The position numbers and the translations under genes were made by a program. The notes under the pieces were generated by a model. It did no database searches. It saw only the letters and a program-made list of their open reading frames with translations, and had not been told where the DNA came from. A DNA stretch of 64,000 nucleotides from NCBI RefSeq assembly GCF_003023845.1, contig NZ_PYFT01000001.1:1116001-1180000 (forward strand), read 5' to 3'. Positions 45,350 through 52,650 of this stretch are shown one piece after another. This DNA is from Adhaeribacter arboris (GTDB taxonomy: Bacteria; Bacteroidota; Bacteroidia; Cytophagales; Hymenobacteraceae). The stretch's first letter is position 1; each line of letters opens with the position of its first letter.

Positions 45350-45497
45350 AAATTATGAATTTATTAAATCATTTATCCTTTTACATGGAAAGTTAAAATC
45401 AATAATCAACAAACTAAATAGAGAAAGAGGAATAACGATTAACATTTGTTCCATTATAATTCCTTAAAATCATTCCTAATTTCTAATTTATCAACTA
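45309..45497. repeat. Degenerate inverted repeat overlapping the thioesterase 3' end
   Basis: The left arm (about 45309-45358) is made of GAAATTAGAAATTAAAAGTTAG words and includes the end of the thioesterase gene. The right arm (about 45470-45497) has the complementary CTAATTTCTAATTTATCAAC. It reaches to within 5 bp of the helicase start codon. Pairing covers about 20 bases with mismatches. Confidence 0.45.
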
Positions 45498-45502
45498 CCG
45501 AC

Positions 45503-46909
45503 ATGCGTCCGGAAGAAGCCTTACTCAAAAATTTTCCGTTCGAACCTACCGCCGACCAAGCGAGGCTATTTAAAAAACTGGATATCTTTATCTCGAGTCG
45601 TACTACTACCAAAGAAGTATTTTTATTAAAAGGATTTGCAGGAACGGGTAAAACCACTGTGCTAACTTCACTGGTAAAAATTTTAAATTCTTTCGGCTAT
45701 AAATATGTACTACTGGCGCCAACTGGCCGGGCGGCGAAAGTAATGTCGTCTTATTCGAAAAAGCCGGCTTCTACTATTCATAAAAAAATTTACCGCCAGA
45801 AAAATAATCCGTACTCCGAAGGTTTGGCCTTTACCCGTCAGCCTAACAAATTAAATAATGCCGTTTTTATTGTGGATGAAGCTTCTATGATTTCGGATGA
45901 AAAAGCCTTTGGGGATAATGGGCTCTTGCAGGATTTAATAAGTTATGTATTTGAAGGCCAAAATAATAAATTACTGTTAATTGGAGATACCGCTCAGCTA
46001 CCGCCGGTTAGCCAAACTTTAAGTCCCTCGCTGGACGCCGATTATTTAAAATCGAACTTCCGCTGCGAAGTGTACGAAATTGAATTACGACAGGTAATGC
46101 GGCAAGCCCAGCAATCGGGTATCTTAATGAACGCTACCAGTTTACGCGAGCAACTTCGGCAACCCGAACCTCAACTAAAAATGCGTACCCGGCCTTACAA
46201 AGATTTGTACCGAATGACGGGCGAAAAATTAGAAGATGGATTGCGGTATGCCTACGATAAATTTGGGGTGGAAAATACTACTGTTATTTGCCGTTCCAAC
46301 AAGAATGCAAATCAATATAATCAACACATTCGGCGGCAGATATTTTTCTCCGAAGATGAAATTGGCGTGAGTGATTACCTCATGATCGTCCGGAATAACT
46401 ATTTCTGGCTCGATAAAAACTCAGAAATTGGTTTTATGGCCAACGGCGATTTTGTGGAAGTTACGAAAATAATCCGCTACGAAGATATGTACGGTTTCCG
46501 TTTTGCCGACGTTCGAATTCGTTTCGTGGATTACCCCAACGAAGAAGAACTGGAAGTTAAGATTATGCTCGATACCTTGTACACCGAAGCGCCCGCTTTA
46601 CCGGCCGATAAAAACAAACAATTGTACCAGGAAGTATTAAAAGATTACTCTGATTTAGGTACTAAGCGGGAACGCAGTCAGCAATTAAAAAAGAACCCTT
46701 ATTTAAACGCATTACAAGTTAAATTTGCTTACGCACTTACGTGCCATAAAGCCCAGGGCGGACAATGGGACGCCGTATTTGTGGATCATGGCTATTTAAA
46801 AGAAGAGATTACCGGCATTGATTTTGCACGTTGGCTGTATACGGCCGTTACCCGAGCCGCTACCGAATTATACCTGGTAAATTTTAATCAGCAACTATTT
46901 GGCGATTAA
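45503..46909 (+). CDS. RecD-like / Dda-type superfamily 1 DNA helicase
   Basis: 468 residues from the ATG at 45503; an earlier start at 45446 lies in the repeat arm. Walker A is LLKGFAGTGKTTVLTSLVKI, motif II is IVDEASMIS, motif III LLIGDTAQLPPV, and the UvrD-type C-terminal motif is ALTCHKAQGGQWDAVFVDHG with motif VI LYTAVTRA. This is a single-subunit 5'-3' helicase of the RecD2/Dda kind and has no RecBC partner here. It probably acts in DNA repair or replication restart. Confidence 0.9.
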   Translation: MRPEEALLKNFPFEPTADQARLFKKLDIFISSRTTTKEVFLLKGFAGTGKTTVLTSLVKILNSFGYKYVLLAPTGRAAKVMSSYSKKPASTIHKKIYRQKNNPYSEGLAFTRQPNKLNNAVFIVDEASMISDEKAFGDNGLLQDLISYVFEGQNNKLLLIGDTAQLPPVSQTLSPSLDADYLKSNFRCEVYEIELRQVMRQAQQSGILMNATSLREQLRQPEPQLKMRTRPYKDLYRMTGEKLEDGLRYAYDKFGVENTTVICRSNKNANQYNQHIRRQIFFSEDEIGVSDYLMIVRNNYFWLDKNSEIGFMANGDFVEVTKIIRYEDMYGFRFADVRIRFVDYPNEEELEVKIMLDTLYTEAPALPADKNKQLYQEVLKDYSDLGTKRERSQQLKKNPYLNALQVKFAYALTCHKAQGGQWDAVFVDHGYLKEEITGIDFARWLYTAVTRAATELYLVNFNQQLFGD

Positions 46910-46988
46910 GGAGATAAATTTACTAGGATTGAAACTATAAATTTATATTTTTGTTTTATATTCAACTTACTTAATCCATTCATTTAAC

Positions 46989-47444
46989 ATGAAAAAATTA
47001 GTTTATTTAGCACTAAGCTTAACTTTAGGAGTTTCAGTAGCTAATGCACAAACTACCGCTCCGGCCGCTGCCAGCAAAGTAGTAACCAATGGCCCCGCCA
47101 TTACATTCGTAGAAAGCAAGCACGATTTCGGTAATATCAAACAAGGTGATGTTGTCGAATACACTTTTAATTTCAAAAACACTGGTAACCAACCTCTTCT
47201 TATTTCGGATGTAGGAGTAACCTGCGGTTGTACCGCTACGGATTATACCAAAGAGCCGGTTGCTCCCGGTAAATCTGGTTTTGTAAAAGCAAAATTTAAT
47301 TCGGCTTACAAATCAGGTATGCAGAACAAAATTATTACTATTAAATCTAATGCCACTGCCGGCGATGCCCAAGTAGCCATTATATCTAACGTGATTGTGC
47401 CTACCGAAGCTTCGGCTAAACCAACCGATGCTAAAAAGAACTAA
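46989..47444 (+). CDS. DUF1573 domain protein, exported
   Basis: 151 residues with a signal peptide (residues 1-20, ending VANAQ). The single DUF1573 domain has ESKHDFGNIKQGDVVEYTFN and the conserved double-Cys turn VTCGCTATDYTKEP, with PGKSGFVKAKFNS. These immunoglobulin-like domains are common in Bacteroidota envelopes; the role is unknown. A terminator follows, then the converging DUF423 gene. Confidence 0.88.
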   Translation: MKKLVYLALSLTLGVSVANAQTTAPAAASKVVTNGPAITFVESKHDFGNIKQGDVVEYTFNFKNTGNQPLLISDVGVTCGCTATDYTKEPVAPGKSGFVKAKFNSAYKSGMQNKIITIKSNATAGDAQVAIISNVIVPTEASAKPTDAKKN

Positions 47445-47507
47445 TTAAGACAATGGGTTGATTCAAGTAAGACTATTGAAGTTGTTACTTAATCATTCAA
47501 ACATACT

Positions 47508-47537
47508 TAAAACCTGGTAAAAATTTTACCGGGTTTT
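47508..47537. terminator. Terminator between DUF1573 and DUF423 genes
   Basis: AAAACCTGGTAAAA (47509-47522) pairs with TTTTACCGGGTTTT (47524-47537, one G-T pair). A T run on one side and an A run on the other suggest a bidirectional terminator between converging genes. Confidence 0.8.
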
Positions 47538-47542
47538 TTATT

Positions 47543-47932
47543 TTATTGCTTTTGCAAGGGTAGTTTACTGATAGCCAAAAATAAATACAACCAGCCGGCA
47601 ATAAACAAAACGCCGCCAAAAGGAGTAACTGCTCCTAATACCGTTATACCACTTAAACATAGCACGTACAGCGAGCCCGAAAATACTACTATTCCCAAAA
47701 GTAAAAGCAAACTGGCCGTACGCAATTGTTTAAGCGGTAAATGCAACTGTAAAAGACCAATTAAAAAAATGGTTAGGGTATGATACATTTGATACTTTAT
47801 GGCCGTTTCAAACGTTTCCAACCTTCCGGCTGCTTCCAGAGATGGCCGGAGCGCATGTGCGCCGAAAGCTCCAATCATAACTGTAAGAGCGCCAAGTAAG
47901 GCTGCCGTTAACAAGCTTTGTTTCTGATTCAT
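47543..47932 (-). CDS. DUF423 family membrane protein
   Basis: 129 residues with four membrane helices. The start, LLTAALLGALTVMIGAFGAH, with AHALRPSLEA, is the DUF423 (YgdD) signature; ITVLGAVTPFGGVLFIAGWL follows. Function is unknown. The stop of the upstream yggS gene and this start are separated by 3 bp, so the two are cotranscribed. Confidence 0.88.
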   Translation of the reverse strand: MNQKQSLLTAALLGALTVMIGAFGAHALRPSLEAAGRLETFETAIKYQMYHTLTIFLIGLLQLHLPLKQLRTASLLLLLGIVVFSGSLYVLCLSGITVLGAVTPFGGVLFIAGWLYLFLAISKLPLQKQ

Positions 47933-47935
47933 AAA

Positions 47936-48613
47936 TTATTTAGCGTCATTACGGGCTCCAAAAATAGAAGATCCCACCCGTATCATGGTGCTGCCTTCTT
48001 CTAAAGCCAGCTTAAAATCCGCGCTCATGCCCATAGAAATTTCTTTAAAACGAATATCCTGAGAAAAGAAAGTATTTTTTAAATCTTCGAAAACCTGCTT
48101 TAAAGTTCGGAATTCCTGCCGGATTTGGCTTTCGGAATTAGTGTTAGTAGCAATACCCATTACCCCGGTTATAACACAGCTCTTTAAATTTCGATACGTT
48201 TGGGATTGCAATAATTCGTTGATTTCGCTAGAGGAAAGGCCAAATTTGGTTTCTTCTTCCGCAATGTATATCTGTAGCAGGCATTTAATGATCCGGTTGT
48301 TTTTGGCCGCTTGCTTATCTATTTCTTCGAGCAAGCGCAAACTATCCACCGATTGGATGGTATGAACGAAAGGCGCAATATATTTTACTTTATTCGTCTG
48401 TAAATGACCAAGCATGTGCCACTCGATATCCGAAGGAAGTTCAGAAAATTTTTGCGCCATTTCCTGAGCTTTATTCTCCCCAAAAATACGCTGGCCCGCA
48501 TCATAAGCTTGCTGCAGGGCAATAACAGGCTGGGTTTTAGATACCGCTACTAACTTGCAAAGAGTGCCGGCCAACTTTTGCTGAAACTCCTGAATGTTTT
48601 CCTTTATATTCAT
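47936..48613 (-). CDS. YggS family pyridoxal-phosphate homeostasis protein
   Basis: 225 residues of the alanine-racemase-like barrel. The PLP lysine is Lys26 in LVAVSKTQP. Other signatures are IFGENKAQE, IEWHMLGHLQTNKVK, and SMGMSADFKLALEEGSTMIR near the C-terminus. YggS has no known enzymatic activity but keeps vitamin B6 balance. It is the first gene of a yggS-DUF423 pair. An inverted-repeat element sits directly upstream. Confidence 0.93.
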   Translation of the reverse strand: MNIKENIQEFQQKLAGTLCKLVAVSKTQPVIALQQAYDAGQRIFGENKAQEMAQKFSELPSDIEWHMLGHLQTNKVKYIAPFVHTIQSVDSLRLLEEIDKQAAKNNRIIKCLLQIYIAEEETKFGLSSSEINELLQSQTYRNLKSCVITGVMGIATNTNSESQIRQEFRTLKQVFEDLKNTFFSQDIRFKEISMGMSADFKLALEEGSTMIRVGSSIFGARNDAK

Positions 48614-48620
48614 TTATTTT

Positions 48621-48780
48621 AGTTACAAGTTTCAGGTTTCAGGTTGAAAAGTTGCAAGGTTGGAAGATTAATTAACATTTCGCAATATTTTCTGCGTAAC
48701 ATATTTTTTAACCACATAATTTTCAACTTGTAACCTGTAACTTCCAACTTTTCAACCTTCCAACTTTCCAACCTTTCTAC
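48621..48780. repeat. Intergenic inverted repeat (GTTGAAAAGTTGG-word type)
   Basis: The left arm (48621-48667) contains AGGTTGAAAAGTTGCAAGG. The right arm (48724-48780) is a run of CTTCCAACTTTTCAACC-like words. The best pairing is about 18 bp with one mismatch. The element fills the gap between yggS (start at 48613) and the BatA gene (stop at 48783). Confidence 0.7.
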
Positions 48781-48782
48781 CA

Positions 48783-49835
48783 TTAATCCTCCAGAGCATT
48801 GGTAAGAAATGTATTTTTTAACAATAGCCAGATTAATAAAAATACCATTGCCCATTTAAGGTAAATTTGGTAATAATCCTTGGTATTACGGAAACGTAAT
48901 TCTTTGATATCGGATTTTTCTAAAAGGTTAATTCTTCGGAAAATTTCCTGCAAAGCATTGGTGGTGGTCGCCCGGAAAAACTGGCCATCGGCGGCTTGCG
49001 CTATTTCGCGCAGGTTAGTTTCGTCGAGCCGGGTGTTTACGTAGGTTACTTCCCCTTTTTCATTAATATCATAAGGTACCCGGCCGTCTTCGCCAATTCC
49101 AATCGTATAAATGCGAATATTAAAAGCATGCGCTAATTTAGCCGCCACCGCAGGTTCAATATTGCCGCCGGTATTTTCGCCATCACTGATTAAAATACAA
49201 ACTTTTGATTTTGTAACGGCCTCGCGCAACCGATTTATTGCTACCCCTAAAGCACTGCCAATGGCGGTACCATCGTTCGGTATCATTTTAAAATGAATCT
49301 CTTTAATCGTTTCCCGTAGTAAATCGTAATCGGTAGTTAAAGGTGCTAAGGAATAAGCATCGCCGGCAAAAACAACTACGCCAATGCGGTCCTGAAACCT
49401 ACCTTTTATAAAGCGTAATGCCATCTCCTTGGCAGCCTCCAGGCGATTCGGCTTAAAATCTTTTAATTCCATGGACCCGGAAGTATCTAAAACCAACATA
49501 ATGTCAATTCCTTCCGAAGATTGTTCGATAATTTCATTAATTCGTTGGGGCCGCGCCAGCGCGACCATTACTAATAAGGCAAATAGGGCAAAAATAGTAT
49601 CTGGGATATAGCGTAAAATAGAAGACCAATGCCATTTCGCTTTTCCCTCAAAAAAAGCAACATCTAACTTTCTCCGGAACCGAAGCGTGGTGAGCCAGCG
49701 CAACAGAAATAAAAAAGGTACCAGCGGCAGCAAATACAAGTAAATAGGATTAATCCATTCGAAGGATTGCAGCGTTGCTAATCGAAACCAATCCAGGTCA
49801 AACCAGTCGAAGGCATTATCGGGAAACGGAAACAT
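48783..49835 (-). CDS. VWA domain membrane protein (BatA-like)
   Basis: 350 residues. Two N-terminal membrane helices (about 31-46 and 80-94) precede a von Willebrand A domain with the metal motif DTSGS at 117-121 and SDGENTGG; a C-terminal helix (LKWAMVFLLIWLLL) follows. This is the BatA arrangement. Bat proteins act with MoxR ATPases in envelope stress or aerotolerance in Bacteroides. The start overlaps the preceding gene by 20 bp, so the operon is tight. No MoxR gene is in the window. Confidence 0.85.
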   Translation of the reverse strand: MFPFPDNAFDWFDLDWFRLATLQSFEWINPIYLYLLPLVPFLFLLRWLTTLRFRRKLDVAFFEGKAKWHWSSILRYIPDTIFALFALLVMVALARPQRINEIIEQSSEGIDIMLVLDTSGSMELKDFKPNRLEAAKEMALRFIKGRFQDRIGVVVFAGDAYSLAPLTTDYDLLRETIKEIHFKMIPNDGTAIGSALGVAINRLREAVTKSKVCILISDGENTGGNIEPAVAAKLAHAFNIRIYTIGIGEDGRVPYDINEKGEVTYVNTRLDETNLREIAQAADGQFFRATTTNALQEIFRRINLLEKSDIKELRFRNTKDYYQIYLKWAMVFLLIWLLLKNTFLTNALED

Positions 49836-50739
49836 GGCGGGTTTGATCTTTTATGTATTCGTAACGACGGTCGGCAAAATGATGCAGCAGGTAAAAGGCC
49901 ACAATTGTTTCGGAAGATTGGTCGGACAGCATGTTGCCGTAAATAGCTTTATCAAATAACCGTAGAGCGGTGGCCACGTCTTCGTCCTCCCCGTAAAACT
50001 GAGTTATTTCTTTAGTAGTGAAGGAGTTTATAGCGCTACCTTCCAAACGGGTTAGATAATTTTTCCAAAGGGTAATGGCTTTTTCAATATTCTGCAAGGA
50101 TTGCGACCGGTTAAATCGTTCGATGTGTACATTATAGCGCGAAACAAAAGCTTTATGATCATTTTTAAGCTTGTATAATCTAAAATTAACGATAATTCGG
50201 CGACTAAATAAGACCCAAATAACCAGCAACAATAACAGTATGAAACCAAGGCTCAGCAATACGTAGGGGTAATTAAATCGTTTTCGCACTTCTAATAAGG
50301 CCGTGTTGGATTTTAAAGAAGCTAAATCCTGCGGTGTAACCGAAACCATTTCCTGCAAATAAACACTATCTATTCCGGGCTTCACCTGTTGGGTATCTCC
50401 CTTTTGCCATATAAAAACAGGTATTTGCAGGTGCTGCACGGGGTTTAAGTCAAAAGTTCGGAGCATATAAATAGCACTGTCCGTACTAATGTTTTCGTGC
50501 GTACGCGTTGGAAAAAAAGTTTTAGAAACAAACTCGAACGGAGCAAACGAAAAGGCAGAGTCCGGAAAGATAACTTCCTGGTCAGATGGATGTTGATAAT
50601 ACAGAGTATACGGAAAAGTTTGGCCAATTTTTACCGAATCGCGGTGGAAAAAACCAATCGGTAACTTACCGGCGGCTTTACCCGGAAAAGAGATTATCAA
50701 AGCAATAAATAAAAACAAATCAAAAACTCTTTTACGCAC
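49816..50739 (-). CDS. BatD-like / protein of a Bat operon, membrane anchored
   Basis: 307 residues: a signal peptide (FDLFLFIALIISFPGKAAG, residues 6-24), a beta-rich periplasmic domain (about 25-150), one membrane helix (YPYVLLSLGFILLLLLVIWV, about 154-173), and a cytoplasmic helical domain of about 130 residues. The order matches BatD/DUF4381-like proteins in shape, but I see no decisive motif. It overlaps the DUF58 gene by 8 bp and the BatA gene by 20 bp, so it belongs to that operon. Confidence 0.7.
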   Translation of the reverse strand: MRKRVFDLFLFIALIISFPGKAAGKLPIGFFHRDSVKIGQTFPYTLYYQHPSDQEVIFPDSAFSFAPFEFVSKTFFPTRTHENISTDSAIYMLRTFDLNPVQHLQIPVFIWQKGDTQQVKPGIDSVYLQEMVSVTPQDLASLKSNTALLEVRKRFNYPYVLLSLGFILLLLLVIWVLFSRRIIVNFRLYKLKNDHKAFVSRYNVHIERFNRSQSLQNIEKAITLWKNYLTRLEGSAINSFTTKEITQFYGEDEDVATALRLFDKAIYGNMLSDQSSETIVAFYLLHHFADRRYEYIKDQTRHVSVSR

Positions 50740-51610
50740 TTTTACGCATTAAATTTCGAATTCTGAACAAATTAATAAGTTGGGGCACGTATTCCTCCGA
50801 AGTATCGATAGTAAGATAATTGGCCTGGTATTTCCGGCAAATCTTGGCGATTTTTTCCTGATTGTCGGTGTAAGTAGATAAATAACTGTGCTGGAAAGAG
50901 GCCGAAGAAGTGTTTACCCAAATAGTTTTACCCGTTTCTTTATCTAATAAAGGAATAATGCCCAGAGCCGGAAAATCTATTTCGCGTTTATCCACTAACT
51001 GTATTACTACCAAATCGTGTTTTTTAGCGAGCATGGTTAATTCCCGCTCGTAATTTTGATCAATAAAATCGGAAATGAGAATAATAATACTGCGGCGTTT
51101 AATTATGCTTAAAGCTAATTTAATTCCGGCGGCCAGATTGGTACGTAATGATTTTGCTTTAAGCTCGAAAATGGCTTTAATCAGGGTATAGGCGTGCTCA
51201 ATGCCTAAACCGGGCCTTACGTATTTTTCTTTTTGATCCGAAACGCAAACAATGCCAATCTGGCTGTTTTGCTTAGCGGCAACTAAAGCCAAAACGCCGC
51301 AAATTTCTTTTCCAATATCAATTTTTTGTTGACCGGCCGTACCAATTGCCTGCGAAGCACTTACATCGAGAATTAAAAAAACGGATTGTTCTTTTTCTTC
51401 TTTATAGGTTTTAATAAAGGTTCCGTGGCCTTTAGCCGTAACGTTCCAGTCAATAGCGCGCACATCGTCTCCGTATTGATAAGAGCGCACATCGTCAAAC
51501 TCCAACCCGGTGCCCTTAAATACCGAATGAAAGTTGCCTTGCATTTGGGTATTAATTGCCTTTCTGATACGAATCTCGTAATTTTGCAGTTTCTTAACTA
51601 AGTCTTTCAT
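50732..51610 (-). CDS. DUF58 domain protein (Bat operon)
   Basis: 292 residues. Signature DDVRAIDWNVTAKGHGTFIK (residues 48-67) with the VWA-like metal motif LDVSAS at 81-86 and IIILISDFID. It is the first gene of a three-gene operon with a BatD-like and a BatA-like protein. Compared with the solitary DUF58 gene at 36705 its core is similar in order but diverged. The MoxR ATPase that usually stands before DUF58 is missing here; the divergent gene upstream is unrelated. Confidence 0.88.
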   Translation of the reverse strand: MKDLVKKLQNYEIRIRKAINTQMQGNFHSVFKGTGLEFDDVRSYQYGDDVRAIDWNVTAKGHGTFIKTYKEEKEQSVFLILDVSASQAIGTAGQQKIDIGKEICGVLALVAAKQNSQIGIVCVSDQKEKYVRPGLGIEHAYTLIKAIFELKAKSLRTNLAAGIKLALSIIKRRSIIILISDFIDQNYERELTMLAKKHDLVVIQLVDKREIDFPALGIIPLLDKETGKTIWVNTSSASFQHSYLSTYTDNQEKIAKICRKYQANYLTIDTSEEYVPQLINLFRIRNLMRKSA

Positions 51611-51669
51611 AAAGGCTGACCCTTTTTCTTCGTTTTTAAAATTAGAATTTATTTAGCTAATATTCATTC

Positions 51670-52020
51670 GTGAAATACATCTTTTTAGCAGTAACCCTTC
51701 TTTTGTTAGTCCGTTGTTCCCCAACCGGCGAACCCAAACCCGCCAACTTACTCTCCGAAGAAAAAATGACCCGTATTATGATTGACGTTCATTTGGCGGA
51801 AGCTCAGATTGAAAATGCAGGTTTGCCACTTGACTCCGGAGAAGCCGTTTACCGGAAAATGCATCGCGAAATTTTACGCAAACACCAGGTGAAAGAAGCA
51901 GATTTTAATAACAGCTATCAGTATTATTTGCGTAATCTGAACGGTTTAGATAAAATTTACGAAAAAGTAATTGATAGTCTTACCGTGCGCGAAACTCTTT
52001 CCAAAGCAAAAAAGCCGTAG
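51670..52020 (+). CDS. DUF4296 family lipoprotein
   Basis: 116 residues from a GTG at 51670, chosen because it gives a full lipoprotein signal: hydrophobic AVTLLLLVRC with lipid Cys16. The body has EEKMTRIMIDVHLAEAQIE and YRKMHREILRKHQVKEADF, characteristic of DUF4296, a small helical family of Bacteroidota. Function is unknown. The stop codon abuts an inverted-repeat element. Confidence 0.82.
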   Translation: MKYIFLAVTLLLLVRCSPTGEPKPANLLSEEKMTRIMIDVHLAEAQIENAGLPLDSGEAVYRKMHREILRKHQVKEADFNNSYQYYLRNLNGLDKIYEKVIDSLTVRETLSKAKKP

Positions 52021-52021
52021 T

Positions 52022-52176
52022 GATTAGTTAGAAGGTGGAAAAGTTGGAAGGGTGTTGATTAATAGGTATTGTTCTTTTTCTCGATAATTTTGCATTACTC
52101 AATCAAAGTCTAGAATGTAAAAATATATAACCTTCCAACTTTCTAACCTTCTAACTTTTCAACCTTTCAACCAACT
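52022..52176. repeat. Intergenic inverted repeat (GTTAGAAGGTTGGAAAG-word type)
   Basis: The left arm (52027-52051) pairs with a 25-base stretch starting near 52131, with three mismatches. The right arm continues to 52176 with further CTTTCTAACCTTCTAAC words. The element joins the stop codons of two converging genes (DUF4296 and csaA) with no bases to spare. Confidence 0.75.
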
Positions 52177-52510
52177 ACATTAACTTCGCGCCATTTGGTA
52201 CGGGGCTTTGGGGCTGGGCCAATACAATGTTTCCTTGAGCATCTGCAAAACCGGTTATTAGAACCTCCGATAAGTATTTTCCAATTTGTTTCGGCGGAAA
52301 ATTTACCACTGCTAAAACTTGCCGGCCAATTAATTCCTCCTTTGTGTAATTTACAGTTACCTTAGCACTTGATTTTTTAATTCCTAACGCCCCAAAATCC
52401 ACCAATATTTTATAGGCTGGCTGGCGTGCTTCCGGAAAATCATGCACTTCGGTTATGGTGCCAACGCGTAAATCTACTTTCTCAAAATCGTTCCAGGTAA
52501 TCTGATTCAT
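52175..52510 (-). CDS. csaA: CsaA-type tRNA-binding protein
   Basis: 111 residues forming one OB-fold tRNA-binding domain like those at the end of methionyl-tRNA synthetases. It shows KVDLRVGTITEVHDFPEARQ, YKILVDFGALGIKKSSAKV, and LAVVNFPPKQIG with a final GFADAQGNIVL. CsaA was described as a chaperone and export-related tRNA-binding protein. Single gene; length is normal. Confidence 0.92.
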   Translation of the reverse strand: MNQITWNDFEKVDLRVGTITEVHDFPEARQPAYKILVDFGALGIKKSSAKVTVNYTKEELIGRQVLAVVNFPPKQIGKYLSEVLITGFADAQGNIVLAQPQSPVPNGAKLM

Positions 52511-52650
52511 GGGTTAATATATAAGTAACAGGTAACTAAAGCCGTTGCTGGTCGTAATCAAAGCGAACCGGTTTTACTAGTTAAAATTTGGAACCTGTAC
52601 TAGCTAATAAAACCTTTTTTACTTTTCGCATCGAAATTAAAAATAAATCT

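Noticed and set aside
46929-46953. TATTTTTG box before the DUF1573 gene
   Set aside because: The only TTG upstream is 14 bases away, outside the usual 19-21 spacing.
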